A stretch of DNA of 64,000 nt from Bryoerythrophyllum caledonicum (Eukaryota > Streptophyta > Bryopsida > Pottiales > Pottiaceae), in NCBI GenBank assembly GCA_963971425.1, contig OZ020514.1, forward strand, positions 27,020,602 to 27,084,601. The letters are read 5' to 3'. The position numbers and the translations under genes were made by a program. Every line of letters begins with the position of its first letter. Position 1 is the stretch's first letter. This document shows, in pieces, positions 12,733-22,503 of the stretch. Under the pieces are notes generated by a model that did not search any database, had not been told where the DNA came from, and saw only the letters and a program-made list of their open reading frames with translations.

Positions 12733-12838
12733 TGTCGAAACCCTCCGGATACCCTTAGGATACCCTTGGGATCGCCTAGATACCCTCGGGATGCTCCCTC
12801 AGATATTGGGCTAATACCCTCGGGTATTATGGTGGATG
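12733..12838. repeat. GGATACCC-type short repeats upstream of element A gene
   Basis: The units GGATACCCTTAGG, GGATACCCTTGGG, AGATACCCTCGGGATG and AATACCCTCGGGTATT occur within about 100 bp. The last is itself a palindrome with AATACCC / GGGTATT arms. They differ in sequence from both palindrome classes and sit just beyond the leader exon. Confidence 0.6.
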
Positions 12839-13542
12839 CACCAACTTTTTCAGAGATTTTTTTTAAAAATTTACTTTTCGATTTTAAAAAAAAATTACTT
12901 TTCGATTTTAAAAAAATCAGTTTGATTTAGTACTTTTTGCACATTTTCCATTTCATTTTAAAAAAAAGTTAAACCTTCTCATAATTTCAATTTTTTACAC
13001 GTTTACAATTTCTCTACTTGTAAGTTTCCAAGACAATTTCTCTGAGCCTAAAACACTACAAATTTGTAAATTCTCAGGCAATGATCGAGAATCAAAGAAA
13101 ATATAATATTTCCAATTTCAAACGTATGGTTTCATTTAAGATTTATATTTTCAAATATTCTTTATAATATACAAACTTTGATTGCACGGACGTGAACAAC
13201 TTATGTGTTTAGTGTTGAAAATAGGATTAAAGTGCTTGGTTTTTTTTCATGCTTTGAGTGGATTAGTTGGCTTTCACCTGACACAAATTTAATTACTGCA
13301 TTACACAAGGTGTAAATTCATTACCATCGTTATATATAAGTTCCTCCTACACCAGTTATTAGGTGTTGCAGAGGGATGAAGCACATTTAAAAATAGTTCT
13401 AACGATACGATTTAAGATTCTATTACTTTGAATTCCAGTTTTCATTTTTTTTGAGTTTGATATTTTTTACTATGTGAATCAAACAGCCTATTAGTTTGTT
13501 AAGACCACATCTTGCAGTAGTATAATTTTAAAATAAATGCCG

Positions 13543-13645
13543 GTGCATACTTTAGCTCTATTGGAGCTAAAGTGTGCAAATTTGCTTTATAGTTCCCTAC
13601 ATTTAGTGATGGTGCACACTTTAGCTCTAATAGAGCTAAAGGGTG
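13543..13645. repeat. Two palindromes of the 69-bp subterminal class
   Basis: Centres at 13561 (GCTCTATTGGAGC) and 13630 (GCTCTAATAGAGC), 69 bp apart. Each is flanked by TTTA / TAAA and followed by a unit like TAGTTCACTGCACCTAGTGA, which recurs near 14916 and 20958. The core differs from the intronic class (CTCGA-S-TCGAG). Confidence 0.8.
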
Positions 13646-13649
13646 AATT

Positions 13650-14879
13650 TTTTCTTTTTATTTCACTTTATTTTGCTTTAGTATGTTAAGCTTTAGAATA
13701 TTTGCTTTTACTGTAACGATACAAATAGTGTAGTTACAACATCTCCGCCCGTGACGGGAAATTTTCCACACCAACAGGAGACGTGCCCTAGTTTGAGATG
13801 ATGGAAGAGGGGTTACCCTTTCCCTCCCGCACCCGTCCTGGAATTGGCCACTCTAGAGGAAGGTCAGCGCTCGCCGCTGTCGCCTTAGTTGGCGCATTTT
13901 TCTTTAGGTTTCTATTGTGTTTTTAATTCCCTCGTGTTATTACATGATTGGACACATTCTCCGGGACCCTCTGCCTCGGTGGAGATGTTCTTTTTCTAGT
14001 ACACTATTTGTCAACAAGTTGCCAATTAGTTTTAGACGCCATTGTCATTAATACTATCCTTCATTTGTCCACCTACTGCAGTTCATTTTGTAATAGCCCT
14101 CGATCAAAATCCTACCCTAGCACACAAATTTGTTACTTCATAAATAGTGTTAGCTCAGAATCTTCTACCAACCAATCGCCATGCATTTATTCTTCTTGTC
14201 TCATCTTCAACCTCAAATTCTTATCGTCTTATTCAGAACTATTCTCATTATTTTGTCTTGCATTTCTTTTACATTATTTAGGAATATCTACTGAATATTT
14301 AATGTGTAATCATATCTTTAGCCAATAATTAATGACTTTGTAATAATTTTTTATAGAATATTTAATGTCTATTTATATATGTGTAATTTTTATGAACAGT
14401 TAAAGAATATTTAAATATTATTTAATGAATATTTAGAGTTTTAAAAGAATATTTTATGACAGCTTACTTAATATTTGTATATTTGTATATTTAAGGATTA
14501 TTTATAGAATATTTAATGTATTGTTAATGAATAGTTAATGAACAGTGAATAAATTTCAATTGCAAAATCAATGTGTATTCGCATATTCAATGAGTATTTA
14601 ATGAATATTTACTGAATATGTAATGCACATTGAATGCATATGTCATGGATATCTAATGAATATTTTTTTTGTATTTCTATATTTATTGTACGTTTAAGTT
14701 TTTCACTTCTCCAATATTCCTTTCTTTTCTCACTTTCGTTCCCGAAAGAATGTTCTAATTTTTCCAATCTTCTACATGAAATTTCATTTTTCCTTCATAT
14801 GTATATTATACTTTGTCCAATTTTTGAGATTTTCCTTTTGCTTCATACCTATGTCCTATTATTCCCAAGCTCCTTCTAA
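13650..14879. other. AT-rich non-coding stretch interrupting the 69-bp palindrome array
   Basis: No convincing gene. About 14280-14660 is dominated by TTTAATGAATATT-like short repeats. The palindrome array stops at 13645 and resumes at 14880, so about 1.2 kb may have been inserted within it. I found no target duplication. Confidence 0.4.
13700..13735. repeat. CACTA-like terminus similar to the one at 32944
   Basis: Read on the minus strand, the sequence is ACTACACTATTTGTATCGTTACAG, close to CACTACACTA-(7)-TCGTTAC at the right end of element B. The first base of CACTA is changed. It may be the right end of element A, but it lies inside the palindrome zone, so an internal remnant is also possible. 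Confidence 0.4.
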
Positions 14880-14977
14880 TTTAGCTCTAGTAGAGCTAAA
14901 CTGTGCATGTTTTCTTTATAGTTCACTGCACCTAGTGATGGGGCACACGTTAGCACTATTGGAGCTAAAGTGTGTGC
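14880..14977. repeat. Two palindromes of the 69-bp subterminal class (resumed array)
   Basis: Centres at 14890 (GCTCTAGTAGAGC) and 14959 (GCACTATTGGAGC), again 69 bp apart, with the same linker TAGTTCACTGCACCTAGTGA. A further linker copy without a clear palindrome lies near 14988-15015. Confidence 0.8.
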
Positions 14978-15019
14978 ACACACTCCTTTTAGTTCATTCC
15001 ACGTAGTGATGGGGCACTC

Positions 15020-16560
15020 CTCTGCTTAAAACCAAGCGGATGTATGTGCAATGTGTATTTTCATTTCTTCAAACAATCATTTTGAACTCCATACTTCTCT
15101 TTATGGTTAAGTATTTCACAATGTGAAATAAAAATCTTTTGAATTATAAAAGGAATTTCAAATTATGTAAACCTAAACATCCAATAGTAATATTAAAAGC
15201 AAAAAAATATGACAATCTCCTGGTCTTCAATGGATATGAAGTCTAAGTATTTCTGGTACCCTAAATCAATAATATGTGACAATGTGTGAAAATGTATTAA
15301 TTGCGATACAATCTTATTTGTCACTAGAAAAATAACATGTTTTTCCACAATATCAAACATTCTAATATTACTTCTATGTATTGAAAATATCACATTCCAT
15401 AGTGTGTCATAGCATAAGGTTAAAATGTTGCTCGAACTGCCGGCAATCGTGAAGTTTCTCTTTTGGCTAGCATAACTTTTATTGAAGACGTTCAATACAA
15501 AAATAAATTACTTAGTAATATGCCTCATGTTTTTCACCATTCTTGTACAAAAATTTGAGAATTTAAAATATAATTTGTGACCACTTGAACGTGCTAAAAA
15601 CTATTATTCCTTTATTGCATGTATAAATAAATCCAAAATTACTTACATTATTAACATTAAATTATGCTTGATGCACTAAGTGATACTCTTTGTATTAGTT
15701 ATATTTTATATTTTGATTATCCTTAATTTGTCATGAGGAGGTCATTCCATTTCTTGTTTAATCTTTTAATATTGTTCCAGTCTCTATATTTTACAAGTGA
15801 CAGAGTCTTTAATTTCACGTCAAAACATAAAATAAATTGTGCATGGTCAAGAATTCCTCCATCTTTCATGTCATGCTTAGATTGTCACACCCTAAACTCA
15901 TGATAGTACAATGTGAACTCAAGAATAAGATATTTTAATCCAACTATTAGTTTCCGCACATTTTCAGTCTTTGAGTACTTAGTGGATAGTAATCAATTTC
16001 AATTCTAAATCCAGACCGTGGGGACACTTGGGGTTCTTGCGCAAGAATGAACAATCTAAGTTAATTACAAAATAGTAACAATATATTCTTTTAAAAAACC
16101 CCAAAGAAATGATGTCCAAAGCATGTTTGAATACATACTTTTTTGCTCAAAATTACACGTCCACATATAATTTGTTTTTTGTTTTTATAATGCTACTCGT
16201 TTGTAAAGGTCTTTTCTTTCAACTTTAAAGATAAGTCCTATTTGGATTGTAATACAAATTCACTCTAATCATTTCAATATGTTCTCTACATTTCCCTATA
16301 TCTTAGTTGAATGTCAATATCCGGAATATTTGAAGTATTAGCAAATTGAAATGAAATATCATCGGCAAGATAATACCAAAACCAAGGACCCTAAACCTTG
16401 TACTCTAATCCTGAACCTAAATTCTAAACCCTAAACCCTAACCCTGAACCCTAACCCCAAACACTAACCCTAACCTTGAGCGTTATCCTAACCCTGAATC
16501 CCACATTTACGTGTAAATAACTTTCATTTTCGAGTATATTCGAGGTATGTACTCTTCCTT
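15020..16560. other. AT-rich non-coding stretch with interstitial telomere-like repeats
   Basis: No gene supported. Between about 16395 and 16500 there is a run of degenerate CCCTAAA / CCCTAA units, the plant telomere repeat type, interrupted by variants such as CCCTGAA. It is interstitial and decayed. Confidence 0.5.
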
Positions 16561-16574
16561 ATTTTCGTCGACCG

Positions 16575-16700
16575 AGAATTAGTTCATTAAGTTTCCCGCC
16601 AAGATTTCAAATTTGCTTTTTATAAGGGGCTGTGGAAAAGTTTCCTCCCGCTAATTCTAAAGTTTCCTGCCGCCAATTCTGAAACGGTCGTGTGTGCGTG
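16575..16700 (+). promoter_or_regulatory. Candidate promoter of the transposase gene with E2F-like sites
   Basis: A TATA-like TTTTATAAGG lies at about 16617-16626. Around it are TTTCCCGCC (16592-16600), which equals the canonical E2F site, and two near copies (TTTCCTCCCGC near 16640, TTTCCTGCCGCC near 16663). A donor-like ATAAG|GTACACA follows near 16888, so a non-coding first exon and a leader intron to 17805 are plausible. Confidence 0.45.
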
Positions 16701-17117
16701 AGTGACCTCGCCGAACCTCCGCCCATTTTCTTCATTTTTTTCCCTTCTCAGTTTGGTTGTTTCACAAGGTTGTTGGGTAGAGGCTTAGAGGGAGTACAAC
16801 TGTGGGAGGTTGAGGAGGGTATGGGTTGCGCACGGTTGAGTTCGGCGCTTGCGCGACGCAACAAAGCACCGAAAGTCTACTTCATAAGGTACACATTGAT
16901 GTATACTTCTTGTATTCTCCGTGCACTCTAGCAATTAGGATGTGACAGTGAAGGATATTGCTCTAGTTCTAGTTGTCACTGTGATTTTGAAGCGTCACTG
17001 CGACTATGTTGATGACTAACGCAAGAATTTGGGTGCTAGTATACAGACAGGCAGGTTCATAGGCTGAAGAGTTTGTCAATATGAAGACCAAAAATGACGC
17101 CGAGAATCACAGAAGGA

Positions 17118-17520
17118 CACTTTAGCTCGAATCGAGCTAAAGTGCCATACCATATATTCAACGACAGTTTAGCTCGACTCGAGCTGAACTGTCAGAACTA
17201 ACTTTCGACGGCAGTTTAGCTTGACTTGAGCTAAACGGTCCTTGTAAATAAGGTATGACAGTTTAGCTCGAGTCGAGCTAAACTGTCGAACTACAAACAG
17301 TATAACAGTTTAGCTCAAGTCGAGCTAAATTGCCGTCCACAATATGGTATGACAATTTAGCTTGACTCGAGCAAAACTGTCATACCATATTGTCGACGGC
17401 AATTTAGCTCGACTCAATCTAAGCTGTCGTTGTAAATTTGTAATGACTGATTAGCTCAAGTCGAGCTAAACTGTCATATTATTTTTTGTTGGACACTTTA
17501 GCTTGGGTCGAGCTAAAATG
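17118..17520. repeat. Nine A-type palindromes with exact 47-bp spacing
   Basis: Palindrome centres are at 17131, 17178, 17225, 17272, 17319, 17366, 17413, 17460 and 17507, exactly 47 bp apart each time. Each unit is a 27-bp palindrome (CAGTTTAGCTCGA-S-TCGAGCTAAACTG or the CACTTTAG...CTAAAGTG variant) plus a 20-bp linker. The linkers descend from one sequence (near TCATACCATAT-TT-CGACGG) in mixed orientation. The array lies in the presumed leader intron of the transposase gene. Confidence 0.95.
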
Positions 17521-17600
17521 TCATTGTCAAGGGTGCGATTATTTCATAATCGTATTTAGAGTGCTGACATGAAATTGCATTCTTGTCAAATAATTCCATC

Positions 17601-17710
17601 CGAGTTTACCTTGAGTCGAGCTAAAATTGCCATGTACACTATGTCAATTCAGATCAATGCAGGTTATTTTTCAAGCGCTAGAAGTTACCTCAATTCGAGC
17701 TAAATTACCC
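17601..17710. repeat. Two degenerate palindromes between array and start codon
   Basis: Sites near 17601-17632 (TTTACCTTGA / TCGAGCTAAA) and 17684-17710 (TTACCTCAA / TTCGAGCTAA). They are off the 47-bp register and less well conserved. Confidence 0.7.
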
Positions 17711-17805
17711 ACTTCACAAGCTTCTGCATTGATGTCCATTCCTACAAGGTATTCACCCATACTTATTAGAAGGATTATCTAATATTTTTCTCATTGGAAT
17801 GTAGG

Positions 17806-20556
17806 ATGTCTTCCTCTGAGGACGACAATGTTCATGTTGACGCTCCCGTTAACCCAGACCTTCCTGAGTTTGATGTTATTCCTCGCTGTCTGTGGGCTGG
17901 GATGACTGTTTCGCTTTACAATAGTTCGGGTGTTCGCGTTGCGGAGGGGTTGGTTCGCAATGTTCGGTCGAGTGCAATTCTAGGTTCCTCTGGTCCTTTT
18001 GGGGATTCTAATGTTGTAGTATAGGTGTCGAGTACTTTTGTTCAGGAGGAAGCTCCTGATGAATGGAGGTACTCGTTTAAATTGTGGCCAATTCAACAAG
18101 TCTTTTTAAACGGTGTGAGTCTCTTCCATCATTGCCTTAGGGACGTTTACAATGTTTGGTTGGATGAGCGTAACAGACGTCTAGGTGGGAGCTCTTGATG
18201 GTACAACAATTTCCCAAGGAATACACGTCCAACAGTGTCTAGGAATGTTGACTTCCTCATGACCCCTCATTCCATTAACGCAGTTGCGAGCAATAGTTGT
18301 TGCATTCAAAACTGTGTTCAACACTACCCTAGATATACAATAAAAGTCCTCCGTACGCGCTTGTACAGTGAGACCATTGTGCAATTCAGAAATCATATCA
18401 AACTCGACGTTCACAGGCAGTTTCATAGAAACGCTGCGGGTAGGAAGGTTGTGACCCTAGAGGGTGTGGACGTTTGTGCCCATGCCTGGATGAAAATCAT
18501 GGGTGTAAGTTCGAGTACTTTCTATCGGAATGCGAAGGACGTTGCCGCTAGTCATGCGGCTCAACACCATGGGAATACCGGTTTGCGTAAGCCTAGAGGT
18601 CATACGGTTGTGGCTACTGCCGCTCTTGAAGCTATCCTCGATAGACACGCGGACCACATGCCTCACAAGTCTCGTGTTCTCCCATCTGGCGAGAAAGCTG
18701 TGGCAAAGGTCCTCCCTGCAAGTTTTAAGTGGAAGGATCAGATACCGCTTCTTGATGATCACCTCACTAATTGTGGATTGCCGCCAATCTCAACTTCAAG
18801 CTTGCTATGCCAAGAAAGGTGGAGACAACTTTGCCTGTTGTTCTACGTGTGACAAATACCAGGATCAGAAGAAGCTTACTCAACCTGGGACACAAGCATC
18901 ACTGCTATGGCAGAAGAAGATGCAGGTTCACATCGATTCTGCTTTCGCACATCGGGACTTGTACTACCTGAACCGATTTCGATCAAAGTCGTCGCCCTAG
19001 GAGGTTGTAACCATCATGCATGATAAAATGGATCACTCAAAGACCGCCTCCCTAGTTATAATTTCACATAAATCAAAGCACTTAGATGGGCTTTTGAAGT
19101 TGCCTCTTGGAGTCACAGGCATGCTTGCCCATGGTCATGTGGAACAACGTTACGCCCATTACGGCCTTGATTTATACTCCCATGATGCCAATTACACGGT
19201 TGGGTCGTTCGCAAAACTATTGCGTGACGTGGAGGCGCCTCCGAAATCAACCTGCCGGCAACTCTTTCCAGAATCTAGTTCTCATCCATTGTATGCGGCG
19301 GTTTTACAAGGTGCAGATATGTGTTTGGATCCATTAGGGCAGATTCCTAATATCCCAGTTCCAGGGAGGCCTTTGCCTCCAATATTGAACTTGCAAATGG
19401 ACAATGCTGTTGGTGATAACAAAAATAGATTTGTTTTCTGTTTTTGGTCTCTCCTTGTTGCAAAACGCATCGTCCGCAAGGTATTTCTTAATTTCATGCT
19501 AGTTGGTCATATACATGATGATATAGATGCATTATTTGGACGTTGGAGTAAGGCATTGAGGAAGGAGAGTTTTCCAACCATTCCTTTGGTCATGAGGTCG
19601 TTCATGAAAAATGAGAGTGTTCCCACAATCCCGCATCTCATCCAAGAGGTTCCTGACTTTAAGAAGTTTATTGGGGATATGATTGCGGACGGTGAGGAAG
19701 CTTTGCTAGGTCGTACAAAGGCTCATCAGTTCAAGTTTTATGTGGACTCAAGTGGTTGTCTGGTAATGAAGTATAAAATTCTTTGTCATGATGAGGATTG
19801 GCTTCCTAAGGGAGGGGAAGGTAGTGACATTAGATTGTCGAAGGAGAATACTGAAGGGAGAAGTTTATGGCCTCGCGGAGAACCTGATGCATTGAAGCCT
19901 TCTACGATGCGGCATCTCCCTAAGATTGTAAAGAGGCTTTCAGGATTCATCGATCACTGGGAGCAATCATCGCGGGAGTCTGTTGAAGCCAGATCACGTT
20001 TTGAGCCGCTATCGTACTATTGGCGCGACGTTAGACATGCTCTGATTCTTCCGATGGATATGCCGATATGATTGAAAGACGGCTTCTGGCCAACTATGCG
20101 AATTGCCCATGCTATTGAAGATGAGTTCTTAGCGGAGGGTGAGGTTCGCGAGGAGTACCGTGAAGATGAGCATTTTGTTGGCTAGAGACGCGATCGTCCA
20201 CCTCCTTCTTTTAGAGTTGGTCGTGATCTTTATGTTGGCTATTTTGTTGCATTGCGGCCTTGTGATGGAGACGAGCACTTATTTTGAATTGCTCAAGCAA
20301 TTTCAGATCCTAACTCTAACCCGGATATGCCAAACACCGTCCGTATTCAATTCTTCCGCCCTATGTCGCGCGATCGGGATGTTCTGAAATTCTAAAAAGA
20401 TTGGGATACTGATTGCAACCTTCGCTGGACAGTTGAAAAGGGGATAGCCGTAACAAGGAAGAGTACCGATTCAATCTTGCATAGAAACCTAGGTCTTCAA
20501 AAAGGGATGGAGGTCATGTACATGATTCAACTACAAAAATTCCAAAGGGGCAAGTA
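17806..20556 (+). pseudogene. DDE/RNase H-fold transposase-like protein (DUF7869-like)
   Basis: The start at 17806 follows an acceptor-like GTAG and reads MSSSEDDNVHV. A Cys-rich segment (CCIQNCVQHYP) precedes VCAHAWMKIMGVSSSTFYR, as in proteins with the DUF7869 domain. Later come a Cys cluster (CCSTCDKY), MHDKMDHSK, LQMDNAVGDNKNR and VGHIHDDIDALFGRW. These supply the acidic residues and the H-x-D-D-I-D motif expected of a DDE-type RNase H fold. A C-terminal RDLYVGYFVALRP segment resembles an SH3/BAH-like tail. Stops occur at 18022 and after 18195. Coding shifts frame near 18.8 kb, another stop lies near 18998, and the main frame ends at 20071 with homologous-looking sequence continuing to about 20556. 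The copy is inactive. It is not the usual plant CACTA (Tnp2) transposase. Confidence 0.7.
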
Positions 20557-20914
20557 GCGATTATCAAGGCCTCCTTGGAAGCACTTACAAGGGCCGAATC
20601 GTAATAGTGTTAGATAAATGGACTTTCTTTTTCCTAGATTTTGGATTCCGATGCGTGATACTTCATGTAGTATGGTTAGATCCATTGGTGCTGAGATTAT
20701 AGATATTTGTATTTGATTACAATCTGTATGACTATATCTAATGCCAATGATTGCTATGATATATTCTCTCCATTGTTTTTGCGTATCCGTGATAATTTGC
20801 AGTGTGTTTCTGTTTCCTTTTAAAAAAAACAATGTGGTAAATTACTTGTAATCTTGAAATCAATAACACCAATAATTGCCTTCATGGTGGATGGTAGAAA
20901 GTTAATGCTGGTTC

Positions 20915-21088
20915 TCACTTTAGCTCTAGTGGAGCTAAAGTGTCTACAAGTCTTCTTTTTAGTTCAGTGCACTTAGTAATGGTGCGTACTTTAGGTCAAG
21001 TGGAGCTTAAGTGTGTAGAACTGCTTTTTTGAGTTCATTGCACCTCTATGTGATGGAGACACTTTAGTTCGAAGAGAGCTAATGTGTG
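20915..21088. repeat. Three palindromes, right subterminal array
   Basis: Centres near 20929 (GCTCTAGTGGAGC), 21000 (GGTCAAGTGGAGC) and 21073 (GTTCGAAGAGAGC), about 71-73 bp apart, with the AGTTCAGTGCACTTAGTAA linker also seen near 13.6 and 14.9 kb. Further degenerate traces occur at about 21246-21270 and 21535-21565. Confidence 0.75.
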
Positions 21089-21454
21089 TGCAACCTCTTT
21101 CCCACTTCTGAACACTATCATTTGAAACTCGTTATTTTTTTTTTAGCCAATGTGTATTCCATAAGATGAACTGGAATTCTTTTTAATTAAAATAATACTC
21201 ATCAGAATATGTTTAGCTAATTCTCTTAGAAGTGCCTATTTTTCCGTCATTTAGCTCACTTTTAGCTAACTTGGAGCATGGAGTTAATCTGGGTTACTAC
21301 GTTCGAGAGAATTTTGTAACTTCTAAGGCTTCAGTGTGCATATTTAGCTATTCATATTCAATGAACACATGTGGTATTAAAGAAGTATCGACTAATGTGT
21401 TCTTCTTTCCATATTATAGTTAGATTTGTAATGTAATGTTATCCGTAGTACTTA

Positions 21455-21477
21455 TTTTTCTAGGGGTTTTTGTAGTG
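21455..21477. repeat. CACTA-like right end
   Basis: The sequence ends CTAGGGGTTTTTGTAGTG; read on the minus strand it starts CACTACAAAAACCCC, the form of a CACTA terminus. The flanking triplet is AAC. Proposed as the right end of the transposase unit. Confidence 0.4.
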
Positions 21478-21707
21478 AACATTACCTCCCAATTAAATGG
21501 AAACTCATATCCCTCCATAGTGTAGAGTTTAGATGTGCACTTTAGCTCTTATGATCTACATGTGTTAATTTGGAAGTTGCTAAATCTCCCAATATAACGA
21601 ATATGGTGTTAAATGAATCGATTAGAAAATTTAATTTAAAAAATCCAAACAACTCACTTCTGGCTATATACGAAGACAACTTTCCGAATAGATTCTAGTA
21701 GAATCAA

Positions 21708-21765
21708 CCCTATATAACATATATAACATATATAACATATATAACATATATAACATATAGAATCA
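21708..21765. repeat. Microsatellite (about five ATATAACAT-type units)
   Basis: A short tandem array of about 10-bp TATATAACAT units. It separates the transposase unit from the next minus-strand gene. Confidence 0.9.
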
Positions 21766-21806
21766 TCATATAATATTGTGTACTAAATGTATCTACTAGA
21801 TACATT

Positions 21807-22502
21807 TTACTCAAGTCCTAGGGCCTTTAGACGCAATGCCTCTTGCGCTTTAAATTTTGCTTTACCAATCATGATTTCCCTTCTCCGAGAATAAGGTTTA
21901 AAACACCAATCCGGGTCAACTGCCAACACACTCTCAGAAAGAGATGACATAGGACACAGACCACTATGAGCCCCACAACCATCACGAACTCGAGACGGAA
22001 CAGACTCCACTTGATTCGTTAACGGTCCTGAGCTTCGAAGCCTCAGTTATACACCCACACATTGAGTTTGACACCTCACTGAACAACTAAGACAGGTTAT
22101 GTCCTTCATTGCACCTTGAGAACGTGAAGCGGAATACCAGCTTTGCTTAGCGGGCGGCTGTCTACGATCGGAAGAATTAGGCACATCCTCCTTCTCCATG
22201 TTCAGATCGACACCATCTTCTCCGTACAACTTCCGTTGAGGAGTACAATCAGTTCTATCTTGAACAGCAGCGAACATCCGCTTGAGAGGTGAAGGGGATG
22301 CAAGAGGCACTATCCCAGCCCTCCGCTCGGGACGGCTATCTACAACACCATCATCGACCTTATGCTTGGAGAAGTCCATGATAGCAAAGACAGCATCACT
22401 TGCAATGCACATAAGATATGGTTTCGATTGCTGGGGCTGGGAGATGTCACCACCATAAGACCCAGAGTACTCCGGAATGACGCTAACATCCAAGGGCAAC
22501 AT
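21807..22502 (-). pseudogene. Unrecognised minus-strand gene, interrupted upstream by a CACTA insertion
   Basis: One frame runs from ATG at 22502 (MLPLDVSVIPEYSG) to 21807, with a single in-frame TAA near 22047. The predicted protein is about 230 residues with a Ser/Pro/Arg-rich middle, a Cys-rich stretch (CLSCSVRCQTQC) and a basic C-terminus (YSRRREIMIGKAKFKAQEALR). I do not recognise the family. The CACTA element 22504-24842 is inserted immediately before the start codon. The gene lies downstream of the element B genes on the same strand and may belong to B. Confidence 0.45.
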
Positions 22503-22503
22503 A

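Larger units (their letters stand above)
3900..13735 (-). mobile_element. Element copy A: palindrome-studded DNA element with a minus-strand gene unit
   Basis: A block defined by TTTAG-CTCGA-S-TCGAG-CTAAA palindromes between 4193 and 13645, and by a minus-strand transcription unit (leader exon near 12.2-12.7 kb, large gene 10739-7684, coiled-coil part 7425-6427, FCP1-like domain 6252-5037). The same gene order recurs in element B at 25.2-32.9 kb. A CACTA-like end lies near 13727-13735. The left end was not found. Genes carry several in-frame stops, so the copy is decayed. That it is one mobile element is inferred from the duplication with B and from the arrays. Confidence 0.6.
13054..21477 (+). 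mobile_element. Transposase-bearing palindrome element (unit D), proposed limits
   Basis: Subterminal palindrome arrays with about 69-73 bp period occur at 13543-14977 and at 20915-21088, and flank a transposase pseudogene (17806-20556). The sequence at 13054 begins CACTACAAA and the one ending at 21477 reads TTTTTGTAGTG, so the ends could be CACTACAAA / TTTGTAGTG, about 500 and 400 bp outside the arrays. No target duplication matches (AAA versus AAC), so the limits are tentative. The palindromes match element A, so D and A may be one element or two of the same specificity. Confidence 0.35.

Noticed and set aside
16395-16500. Possible chromosome end
   Set aside because: The telomere-like units are short, degenerate and flanked by many kb of transposon sequence on both sides.
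17118-17520. CRISPR-like look: 27-bp palindromic repeats with 20-bp spacers
   Set aside because: The linkers are related to each other and occur in both orientations, no cas genes are present, and the setting is a plant-type nuclear genome. It is a transposon repeat array.
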